This document shows positions 55,001 through 64,000 of a DNA stretch of 64,000 bases, piece by piece (within the stretch, counting starts at the first letter, position 1; every line of letters starts with the position of its first letter). The position numbers and the translations under genes were made by a program. This DNA comes from Mytilisepta virgata (taxonomy: Eukaryota; Mollusca; Bivalvia; Mytilida; Mytilidae). The stretch lies in the NCBI GenBank assembly GCA_028015205.1, contig CM051511.1, positions 36,605,204-36,669,203 on the forward strand, in the 5' to 3' direction. The notes below the pieces were generated by a model. The model saw nothing but the letters and a program-made list of their open reading frames with translations. It searched no databases and was not told where the DNA came from.

Positions 55001-55922
55001 GAGAAAGAACTGATATTGAGAAAATGTTAAGCAGAAATCTTATTGCTGAACTGAACAGTCGAAAAGAAAAATTAAAATTTTACAATTAAATCATAACAAT
55101 ATATTTTTCATTCAAACAATCTCAGTATTTTATTGATAAATGCCACATTGACCAGTCCAAAAAAATATGTAACATTTTACAATTAAACTATAACAATACC
55201 TGTACGTCAATTTTTCATTCAAACTTTTTTTTATAAATCTCAGAATTTCATTGGTAGATGCTTTTTTCACGAAATATAGTCTATAAATGTATTATGTAAC
55301 ATTTTACAATAAAAAATGAGTATTTAAAACTTTCTAAATGAATTCAATTTCATAAAATACACAAAAATGCAAAACTTTAATTAACAGTAACAATATCTGA
55401 TGATGTGAAACAAACATTAATAAAATAAGTTATAACAATCATTTCAAAAAGACATATCAAACTGTATTGTGTACTGTGTGTCGCACATTAACTAGAAAAA
55501 TTTAAATCTCATAACAACTTTTGGCATCTTTTCAATGAATCATTTTTTTTTTCTGTGTGGGACAAATAGTACAAGTTATAAAATCAAACATGATTTGGTC
55601 CCAAATTTATTCAGTAAAAAAAAAAGTTCTAATAAAAAAAAAAAAAATAGTTTCATTTTTCCACCTGACGGAGTAAAGCTGTTTTCTCACATACATTTTA
55701 TAATTGTTCAAATACCTTCAAAATACTAAGATATGATTATTTTCTGAAAGACCTTTTTTTTAACAAAACATGAATAAAAAACTCAAGCCTTAGTTCTTGT
55801 ACAATCTGACGAATATAAATTCTCATGTACATGGTTCTCAATGTGTTCTATGATGTTAAACTTTGGCAAGATAAGAATTTAACAAAATTGTTATGAGTGG
55901 TTTTTCTTTTTCAAGTATTCTG
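55001..55922. other. SLC7A 3' UTR side
   Basis: AT-rich. Two related segments (about 54780-54890 and 55095-55310, with CTCAGAATTTTATTGATAGA and TCTATAAATGTAT) look like a local duplication. No ORF. Confidence 0.5.
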
Positions 55923-56023
55923 TCAAGTTTCTTCATCAGATGAGTCACCTAGCAATGGTTTGGATTTGGTGTGGACACCTTCGGAGCTGTTTCTTATACC
56001 GTATCCAAAGTAGATAGCAAAAC
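55923..56023 (-). CDS. SLC7A: SLC7A last coding exon
   Basis: [20 protein letters not shown] then [12 protein letters not shown] and TGA. The end of the last membrane helix plus a short acidic tail; vertebrate CAT tails are usually longer. Acceptor TTTGCAG. The first TTTATT (AATAAA on the minus strand) below the stop is at about 55606. Confidence 0.93.
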
Positions 56024-59000
56024 CTGCAAACAAATAATACATACTGGTAAAGCCTATTCAAGTTAATTGTTGGATTATAATCCACATCTTCTAAAAAAAC
56101 ATTGTACAAATATTTGCAGACGTATTATGGTTTGAACCTATCGTTGTCGGTAGCATCTGTAGAAAGTTAGGTTTCCCCTCATTTACTTGTGTTCTATTAA
56201 AAATATCCTTATAATATTTTACCAAAGTGGTCTTGCATAAGAAATACATGTTAGGATTGATTTGGGAGATCTGGTCCGTTTTTTTTCTGGGCATCATTAA
56301 TTTTTTTGAAAATAATTTTGGTGTAACTTTTTAAAATTTTTATCTGATTATTATTATTTTTTATTTTAAATTTTTCTTGGTGAAAATGGAAAAACTTCTT
56401 TAAGATCCATTTCGCACTATTTCTTACCTTTTTAGAGATATAAGGGGCTGAAAAAGGGACATACATTAATTTTCAAAGCTTTTTTTATTCCTTGTCTGAT
56501 TTTGATATTTTTTAAAAGGATCGTCATAAGAAATACAAAAAAGGTTACTCCTTTTGTGTAACTTTTGCCGTTGCAGAGATAAAGGGGGCAGAATTAACCA
56601 TTTTGCAAAGACACCTAAAATTTTTATTTTTCATCTGATTTTAATATGGATTTTTTTATTTTAATAATTCATCTTTATCGCTCCTTCCAGTAGTGATGTC
56701 AACAGGTTTCTTCTATCTTTTATGGTTTTTGAGGTATAAGGGTTTTAAAGGGCCAAAAAAGCAATGTGGCTTGATATGTAATTTTTTTTACATTTTTCAT
56801 CCAATTCTTATGTCAGTATGTGGATTTTTTCTTTTAACTCATCTTGATGAGTGCTTTTGTTAGAATCAACAAATTTTTGTATCTTTTTTGTTTTTTGGGG
56901 GGTTTTTCAACACTTTATTGGGTCAAGTATAATAATGTGTCCACACTTACTTTTTTTGTTTGCTGCATTTAGCAAAACACTATTATTACATGTACTAAAT
57001 TCTGTCATCAACTCATGTTGGGCAAGAACTTTTTCTCTGGCTCATGAATTGCTATGCTAACTTTGTTTAATGCAAAATGAACTCCACTGGAGGTCATAAC
57101 ATTAATCAAAACTGGGATTATTTAATTTTTATGCACTAATGTTTTTATTCATATTCTCTTTGGGAAGTGAAAAAATCAAACAATTTAACTTCAGTGATTC
57201 TAGAGCTTTACGTTGAAAATTTTAAATTTTTTTATATTTTAAATACTAGCTACAATTTTATACAGATATATTTGTGACAAAAGATATTACCTATTACCAT
57301 CCACACAGCAAATCTTATCCACGTGGCAGTAGATAACTTCATCATCAGGTATATATTCACAAAACAACTCAATACGGGTAAAACTGGTAACAGAGGTACC
57401 TTAGGGGATAAATAACAGTAACATATTTAAGATAATTTATGAAATGGGAAAACACAAAAATAACTATAGAAGATACTTAAAAACTCGGAACTGAACTTTT
57501 ATATACAATTTTGCTACCATTGACATTTTAAGTTGTCAAATGTTTACCAGTATTTAAATTACTGCACATCAATGTTGCAGACAGAATGGGATATGCAGTA
57601 AATGCACATTTCTATACATAAATTTTCATTGTATCTGAAGTGTCTGATTGGATTAATATTTTTCTTCATACTAAAGACATTTGACAAGAAGGTCACTCTC
57701 TGGCCAAGAATTGAACAAAATAATATTTTTTAATTCACCATTTTCAACACATTAGCTGTATTTGTGGCATATTTTTTACATATTATTTTTCCTGTCATTT
57801 CCATGGAGTTAGTAAGAGACCTAGAGAATAAAATTTCTGACTAAAATTAAACTTAAAATGTAGATTTTCATCCACCCTGACTGACAAAACTGTGGCTGGT
57901 AAAGGATTTTATTTATTTTTTTTTTTTTTCTTTCTGATAACAATTCAAATTACACCTTTATAAAGGACATTATATAGATGCTCCCTGCCAAATTTAATTC
58001 CATTTGGGCTAGTGGTTTCAGAGGAGAAGATTAAAATGTGAAAAGTTAACGGACTACGGACAGATGACGGACGTCAAGTGATGACAAAAATTCACAAATT
58101 AAATAATGTAAGATTACCTTAAAATGAATTGGATCCTGATTTTCTGGTTGTACCCACAAAGAATACATCATTACAAATATACCAAGAACAAAAATACAAG
58201 CTAGAACTATAACCCAAGGTTTTGCTTCTGATAAACTTTTCTCTGCTACCACTAATATAAGGCACAGAATCACAACTAAAACGGCTACAACAAAAACAAA
58301 TGAACATATGATAATTTTTTTACATGTAAATCTACATCTACCAAAACATGCAACACATTAATTATTTAAGAACAGAATGATCCTCTTTCTAGTTTCACTG
58401 GCATGTAAAAGTGTTGACTGAAGCCCATTTTGTATGAAACAAGAAAACTACTGAAACCAACATTAATTTCTTAGGTCTCGTTATACACTTCCAGGTCAAG
58501 TGGCCACTGAACACCATAGTTCTTTAAAAAGTTGAACTTTGAAGTAAATTTGTTTGAGTAAATTAATACAATACCATTATGGTAAAAGTAACATTTAAGG
58601 GCTTAAATGAAAGCTGAGAATATTTGTTTTAAAGAAATTACTGCCACTTTCCACCCATGAGTAGGATAAATATTTAGGTAACATCTCTATGTAGGTCCAC
58701 TAAATCATAGGTCTATTTTTTATAGGTCTATTTTTTTGCACTAATAAATGCATTTAAAAATCTAACAAGATTTTATCATTTTTTTTTTATCTTGTTGGTG
58801 CATTTCATAAAAACTTTAAAAAAAAAACAACAGGTTTACATCTCTATATACATGTAAATCATTTTATTTTAATAATACCATACCCACCCACCCCCCCCCC
58901 CCCCCCCTCCCCACTCTTTGGTAACAACAATAGCCATAAAATATCTATTTTTGTTTTGCAAAAGCTCAAAATCAGGAAAACATACCTACTTTCGGATTTT

Positions 59001-62000
59001 CATAAATTTCACTTACACTCCTACATATACATATTACAATTTTACTTACAGAGTATGGCTATATTGATTTCTGACATTTTTTCTGTTTCTGTCGAAGGTT
59101 TTGTCTGATCTTTTTTACGTATAAACATTTTTCGAAGATAACCTTCCTCTCTATTACTGTTACTTAATAAATGTTGACTGGATAATTTCTTTTGACTGAA
59201 AGTAAACTGTGTTATTTAACTATCTGTGGAGACAAAAGAAGACAAAATTGACAATATACTGTAAAAGCAGAAATTTTTTGGGGGGATTTTATTTTGTTTA
59301 TTTCATGGGTAAATGCAAAATGTATAATCAACGAAAATTAATCCCCAATGAAAAAAAAACCCTTAGTTAATCAATATTTGTTAAATTTGGAATCAATAAA
59401 ATTTCATCCCTACAAAATCACTTTCAGAAAGGAATCCATGAAATTTTAACCCCACAAAAATTAGTGATTTTACAGCAGTAAGGAAAGTTCAAAATCGAAG
59501 ATAATACAAATTTATTCTAAACTAGAAATACTGTGAGCAAAGCTCACTACTATATACTCCCGCCTTACATAAGATACATGAAAGGAAATGTCCAACAGCA
59601 GTTGGACAATTCCATTCAGTGGTTTAGGAGGAGTTGCGGATGGCATACTGGAACCCCCCTATCACAATGAATGGCAATGTCAATGTGTTGGTATGGGAAA
59701 CCCCAAATGTTGGTCAGATCAAAATCTAAAATAGGAGGTGCACTACTGCATCATGTAATAAAGATCCTCTGAAAATTTCATCAAATTCCATTCAGTGGTT
59801 TAGGAGGAGTTGCGGATGGCATCATGGTACCCCTTTCACAATGAATGTCAAAGTCCATGTTTTGGTATGGGTAACCTCAAATATTCATCAGATCAAAATC
59901 TAAAATAGGAGGTGCACTATGGCATTATGTAATAAAGATCCTCTGCAAGTTTCATCAAATTCCATACAGTGGTTTAGGAGGAGTTGCGGATTGCATCATG
60001 GTACCCCTTATCACATTGAAAGTCAAAGTCCATGTTTTTCTATGGGAAACCCCAAATGTTGGTCAGATCAAAATCTAAAATAGGAGGTGCACTACAGCAT
60101 TATGTAATAAAGATCCTCTGAAAGTTTCATCAAATTCCATACAGTGGTTTAGGAGGAGTTGCGGATGGCATCATGGTACCCCTATCACAATGAATGTCAA
60201 AGTCCATGTTTTGGTATGGGTAACCTCAAATATTCATCAGATCAAAATCTAAAATAGGAGGTGCACTATGGCATTATGTAATAAAGATCCTCTGCAAGTT
60301 TCATCAAATTCCATACAGTGGTTTAGGAGGAGTTGCAGATGGCAACATGGTACCCCCTATCACATTGAAAGTCAAAGTCCATGTTTTTCTATGGGAAACC
60401 TCAAAAATTGGTCCGATCAAATTCTAAAATAGGAGGTGCACAATGCCATCATGGGATGAAGATTCTCTTAAAGTTTCATCAAATCCCATTCAGTAGGTTA
60501 GGAGGAGTTGCGGATACAAAGGTCGGACGAACGGACACAACGAATACTATATACCCCCGCTTTTTTCAAAAGCGGGGGTATAAATGTAAACTCAAAAGAT
60601 GAAACTAAAAGGGAATACTAATTAAATGAATTAATAACAACATCAAAAGCATTTTTATTTCATTGTTTGATGTAAAAGGCAAAGTTGACTGTACCTAGAT
60701 TTAGATAAACTGTCTAGGCCTGTTCTGTTCTATTGCTCACAATGTATTCAGGGGTCGTGCTGGCATTCAAAAACTTGTCGCCAACAAAATTGCCAAAGCA
60801 TCATTTTTGTCGCCAGTTTCAAAATTTGTTCGCCAAGTCAACCTCCCCCTTTTTGAAACATACTTATTTTGACATTACTATTTGAAATAACATGACCTCA
60901 AAATAATTTTTGAATAAAGTTTAAATGAGAGTAAACTTTCATCTTTCATCTGAAATGACCTTTATTTTGATGGCAAGCCTAATAAAACATTGATTGTTCC
61001 ACATGTGTTTGTTGATGTTAAACCGGAAGTGACATCAGAATCTTTGCTGACTGGAAATTTTGATAACTTGATACAATCATCTAACTAGAGGCTCCCAGGA
61101 GCCTGTATCGCTCACCTGGACTATGTCCATCTTGACTGGCAGCCTGGAACATTGCTATCAAGCCAACTCACTGGTTTCAAACAAGAAGATCTTTCAGTGA
61201 TTTAGGTCCTATGTTAAACTATATTCGGCTCTGGCGGCCATCATGGATGACTGGTGGGGTCATCGGATACCATTCGAAAGAGGACCACCTTAGGACCATT
61301 GCTGTAAATTTTCGGTCCAATTGGCCCAGTGGTTTCAGACAAGAATATCTTTAATTAAATTCCCCATATGGTCCTATGTTAAACTATGTTCGGCTCTGGG
61401 GACCATCATGGATGTCAGGCTGGGTCATCCGATAAATATCTGAAAGAGGACCCCCTAAGGACCATTACTGCCTAGTTTTGTTCCAATTGGCCCAGTGGTT
61501 TCAGACAAGAAGATCTTTAATTAAATTCCCCATATGGTCCTATGTTAAACTATGTTCGGCTCTGGGGACCATCATGGATGTCAGGCTGGGTCATCCGATA
61601 AATATCTGAAAGAGGACCTCCTAAGGACCATTACTGCCTAGTTTTGTTCCAATTGGCCCAGTGGTTTCAGACAAGAAGATCTTTAAGTAAATTTTGCCAT
61701 ATGGTCCTATGTTAAACTATGCTCGGCCCTGGCAGCCATCTTAGATGACTGGCCGGGTCATCGATATAATTCTGGAAGAGGACCACCTAAGGAACATTGA
61801 TTGCAAGTTTTGTTCCAATTAGTCCAGTGGTTTCAGAGGAGAAGATTTTTAAAGGAAAGTTTATGACGATGGACGCCAAGTGATGGTAATAGCTCACATG
61901 GCCTTTTATGCCAGGTGAGCTAAAAATGTTACTTACATTTCTACTTCATCTTCTTTCATTTCAATCTTTCTAGGTGATATGCAATAAACTTTGTATCTAA

Positions 62001-63686
62001 AATCAAAACAATTTTCTTAATCACATGAAAATGTCAGGATATGGGGTACCATTAATGAAACAACATCCCATAGGAATGAACACAGTAACAGGCCTCTACA
62101 ATAACAATTTTTTTAACTTGTCCCTTTGGACAAGTGCTTTCTTAAATCAACTTGTCCGGAAGGATTTGACACTTGTCCGATATTTGAGTTTGATATGTAA
62201 AGTCGCTTTAAGAAAGGTGTCTAAAATAATAAAAAAACATTTAAGGAGTTGTTTTATTGAGTAAATTTAAACAAATCATGGTCAATGTCCCTTTGACTAG
62301 AAATACGATAGCATGTTATCAATGTAAAGCCAGAGATACGATTCATACCAGAAATAGGTGGATAATGGATCAATATCTTTAATATTTGGATGTCTCTAAA
62401 TCATCTTTTTTTTTCTTTTTGGCCGTATTTGAACATGTAAACCCGAATTTTGACAGATCCATTTATCGTAATTTATTTACATTAACTCTGCTCACTGTTA
62501 ATTGTAACACGCAATTACATTCATATTTATTCCGCCTGATAAAACGTTTAAGCGATTCAGATTAAATAGAAGAACAGTGAAATTCATTCCCCGGTATATA
62601 ATTCTCCCTCGAATGTGAAATCGAAAATAAAATAATTTTGTCATCCATATGCATGTAAGGTTTACCGATAATACTCGCTACCATAACCTGAATTTCAAAT
62701 TAAAAATTGGAAGGTTTCCGATGAATATTTTTATTTCTAAGTCCTTCTTTCAGAATTTTTGTACTTGTCCCATCGGACAAGTACCAAGTCAAAGTTGATT
62801 GTCCGACGGAATTTTCAGCTGGTACCGGACAATCGGACAAGCGTTATTGTCGAACCCTGAGTAAAACTTTTTTTTTTATCTCTACTCAATGCAATCACTG
62901 TATTTTTTAGATCATAGAATTTCAATTTTCAGTTAAACAACTTACAATTCTTAGATTAATATAAGATAAAAAAAAAAATCTTTGAGTTTTCTTAATATGC
63001 ACCATAATTTTTCAAATTACATTTTATTAGTAAAAATCTCTTGCTTTCAAGCACAATATTTACCTTAGAATTAACACACACACAGCCACCAATGTATAGG
63101 CTAATAATGTTCCTATAGACATCATATCAACTAGTTCTTGTAAATCAAATAACATTGCCATCACACCTGTAACAAAATGAGAAAAAAAAAAGATCCACAT
63201 GTACTTATACAAGCTTACATACAATTACATACTGGATATTTAACAAAAATTTCTTTTTCACTACCAACAGTTCATGCTATTAAGTTTGGTACAAAGTAGC
63301 TCAGAAGTTTTTAAATTATATTTTGGCTGTCAGCATTTCCTATTAGTTCTTTATCGCTAGCTTGATCTAGATTGAAAATGCCAGAAATAACTTTGAATTT
63401 GGATCACCACAGTACAATTTGTCCAAAATTAGGTTAGAAGGACAACACTCAAAACGTGATAGCAAATAGTATAAATTTCTGATAAAATGGTAGCAAAATG
63501 GCAAACCTGCAAAAATTCCTGATAAAATGGTAGCAAAATAGCAAACCTGCAAAAATTCCTGATAAAATGGTAGCAATAAATGGTGTCTGGAATCTCTTGT
63601 TAACACTGGCTAAAAATCTGAATATCAATCCATCTGATGCCATGGCATAAATGACTCTTGGCAGTGGAAACATTGCTCCTAGTAAA
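55923..63686 (-). CDS. SLC7A: Cationic amino-acid transporter (SLC7A, CAT group), C-terminal half, gene runs off the right edge
   Basis: Seven coding exons join in phase over 826 bases, ending in TGA at 55923-55925. SLC7A CAT proteins are plasma-membrane carriers of arginine, lysine and ornithine with about 14 membrane helices. Visible: [38 protein letters not shown], hydrophobic helices, a hydrophilic loop, [20 protein letters not shown] and [19 protein letters not shown], all strong CAT-family segments near the C-terminus. The short tail [12 protein letters not shown] is acidic. SLC7A1, A2 and A3 cannot be told apart from this half (GIRNSSEG looks closest to SLC7A2); the N-terminal half is beyond 64000. 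The gene converges on CDK11. Confidence 0.94.
56050..57285. other. SLC7A last intron
   Basis: AT-rich with recurring TTTTTCATCTGATTTT and GAGATAAAGGGG-type phrases that suggest an old internally repeated non-coding element. No exon seen. Confidence 0.5.
57291..57399 (-). CDS. SLC7A: SLC7A exon f (penultimate)
   Basis: [20 protein letters not shown] then [17 protein letters not shown]: the best-conserved C-terminal CAT block. Acceptor CCCCTAAG, donor ATAG|GTAATA. Confidence 0.97.
57900..58110. repeat. Fragment of the GGCTAGTGGTTTCAGAGGAG repeat
   Basis: CCATTTGGGCTAGTGGTTTC, AGAGGAGAAGATT and GGACGTCAAGTGATG match the end of the 61085-61925 repeat. The SLC7A exon e donor is just beyond. Confidence 0.7.
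58118..58284 (-). CDS. SLC7A: SLC7A exon e (two membrane helices)
   Basis: Two hydrophobic helices ([16 protein letters not shown] and [20 protein letters not shown]) followed by [13 protein letters not shown], parallel to WRQPESKTKLSFK in vertebrate CAT1. Acceptor TTGTAG, donor TAAG|GTAATC. Confidence 0.93.
58888..58914. repeat. C-rich homopolymer (G-rich in SLC7A sense strand)
   Basis: ACCCACCCA followed by a run of about 18 C, TCCCC. On the transcribed sense strand this is GGGGAGGG(n)GGGTGGGTGGG, a likely quadruplex former. Confidence 0.8.
59050..59195 (-). CDS. SLC7A: SLC7A exon d (loop)
   Basis: Hydrophilic loop, [20 protein letters not shown] through [20 protein letters not shown]. 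Poorly conserved in the family; the call rests on phases (2 in, 1 out), length and splice sites (acceptor ACTTTCAG, donor CTCT|GTAAGT). Confidence 0.82.
59259..59475. mobile_element. CTGTAAAA-ended MITE (family E relative)
   Basis: CTGTAAAAGCAGAAATTTTT to AATTAGTGATTTTACAG, TA on the left side; internal AACCCCACAAAAATTAG inverse to the left end. Confidence 0.7.
59528..60585. repeat. Large interspersed repeat with ~180-bp internal tandem units
   Basis: Starts TACTGTGAGCAAAGCTCACT, ends TATACCCCCGC..GCGGGGGTATA. Inside, CAGTGGTTTAGGAGGAGTTG, TCAAAGTCCATGTTTT and AAAATAGGAGGTGCACTA recur five to six times, with an apparent two-unit higher order. SLC7A intron. Confidence 0.88.
61085..61925. repeat. 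Interspersed repeat with four ~180-bp tandem units
   Basis: Starts AACTAGAGGCTCCCAGGAGC, ends ATGCCAGGTGAGCTAAAAA. Units carry GGTCCTATGTTAAACTATG, TTCGGCTCTGG and CCCAGTGGTTTCAGACAAGA. The right edge falls 11 bases from the SLC7A exon c donor. Confidence 0.88.
61937..61996 (-). CDS. SLC7A: SLC7A exon c (loop)
   Basis: A 60-base exon: [20 protein letters not shown], beginning the variable cytosolic loop after LRYxP in CATs. Acceptor ATTTTAG, donor AAAT|GTAAGT; phase 2 in and out. Confidence 0.88.
62089..62859. mobile_element. 771-bp CAGG...CCTG DNA element with 5-bp duplication
   Basis: CAGGCCTCTACAATAAC to GTTATTGTCGAACCCTG; AGTAA flanks both sides. Subterminal palindromes ACTTGTCCCTTTGGACAAGT and ACTTGTCCCATCGGACAAGT. 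No transposase; non-autonomous. SLC7A intron. Confidence 0.88.
63064..63166 (-). CDS. SLC7A: SLC7A exon b
   Basis: Encodes [20 protein letters not shown] then [13 protein letters not shown], nearly identical to the CAT core ([23 protein letters not shown]). Acceptor TTACAG, donor CTAAG|GTAAAT. Confidence 0.97.
63461..63546 (-). repeat. 40-bp tandem copies of the SLC7A exon a end and donor
   Basis: Sense strand: GCTACCATTTTATCAGGAAT, TTTTGCAGGTTTGC occurs as the real exon end (donor 63546) and again with its donor at 63506; a third, diverged copy lacks the donor. The decoy shifts phase by one base, so only the first donor keeps the frame. Confidence 0.93.
63547..63686 (-). CDS. SLC7A: SLC7A exon a (most N-terminal in window)
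   Basis: Encodes [20 protein letters not shown] and [20 protein letters not shown] then LSGIFAG; matches the CAT segment [20 protein letters not shown]. Acceptor TTTCAG, donor GCAG|GTTTGC at 63546. The exon end and donor are repeated 40 bp further on. Confidence 0.95.
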
Positions 63687-63734
63687 CTGAAATAAAAAGC
63701 CTTTTTTAGCAAAAGGTCTGTACATACATGTAGT

Positions 63735-63935
63735 TGTTTTACAAAATTTTCCTCTGGATCTTTTGATCAAGATCAAGCTTCTGTCCAAGTTTGGTAAAAA
63801 TCCAGGAGAGTTTAAAAAAGTTATTAATATTCTAAAAACTTTATTCACAGACTGAATGTAATGTGGACACTGCCAACGACAGAATGTAGGATCACTAACT
63901 TCAGCAACAAAATTTGCAGGCTCGACAATAAGCTA
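63735..63935. repeat. Inverse relative of the CDK11 intron 1 repeat
   Basis: TTGATCAAGATCAAGCTTCT, GTCCAAGTTTGGTAAAAATC and CGACAGAATGTAGGATCACT are inverse to 29885-30050. SLC7A intron at the right edge. Confidence 0.75.
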
Positions 63936-64000
63936 AAATGAATGTTCATTGTTAAGGAGATATATTTTCACCCTGAAAAGATTAATACGTTCGAAAAAAT

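Overview
The window is animal nuclear DNA: AT-rich, with short exons bounded by GT/AG introns and a heavy load of interspersed and tandem repeats. A bivalve mollusc, most likely a mytilid mussel, is suggested by two things: the three host genes are metazoan in type, and several dispersed repeats look familiar from mussel sequence (for example the 3' end of the retroelement fragment at 35813-36300). The species call is inference; no database was consulted.

Three protein-coding genes can be reconstructed exon by exon with matching intron phases. (1) Minus strand, 18352 to 1234 and continuing off the left edge: the N-terminal half of DHX36 (RHAU), a DEIH-box G-quadruplex helicase; 14 coding exons, about 502 codons. 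(2) Plus strand, 29018-51271: a complete CDK11 (PITSLRE kinase) of 16 coding exons and 765 residues. (3) Minus strand, from the right edge down to 55923: the C-terminal half of a cationic amino-acid transporter (SLC7A, CAT group), seven coding exons. DHX36 and CDK11 are divergent (head to head) across about 10.7 kb of repeat-filled DNA; CDK11 and SLC7A converge tail to tail across about 4.6 kb. Nothing suggests that the three genes act in one pathway, beyond DHX36 and CDK11 both being linked to RNA metabolism.

Most of the window is repeats. Large tandem arrays lie in DHX36 introns: about 40 copies of a ~50-bp unit at 2791-4790 and exactly 76 copies of a 31-bp unit at 12080-14435. Many short inverted-repeat DNA elements fill introns, several with readable target-site duplications (5 bp or TA). 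There are also a tRNA-derived SINE with a 12-bp target-site duplication, a second SINE split by a nested insertion, LINE tails ending in microsatellites, and several broken fragments of one reverse-transcriptase family.

The most unusual signal is a recurring pattern. In all three genes, short segments that span an exon/intron junction have been tandemly copied into the adjacent intron, leaving decoy splice sites next to the real one: CDK11 exon 9 donor (15 copies, 63 bp), CDK11 exon 13 acceptor (2 copies, 48 bp), the donor of the leftmost-in-protein SLC7A exon seen here (3 copies, 40 bp) and DHX36 exon 9 donor (2 copies, 69 bp). I did not find a novel multi-gene system; this splice-junction duplication pattern is the best candidate for something undescribed.
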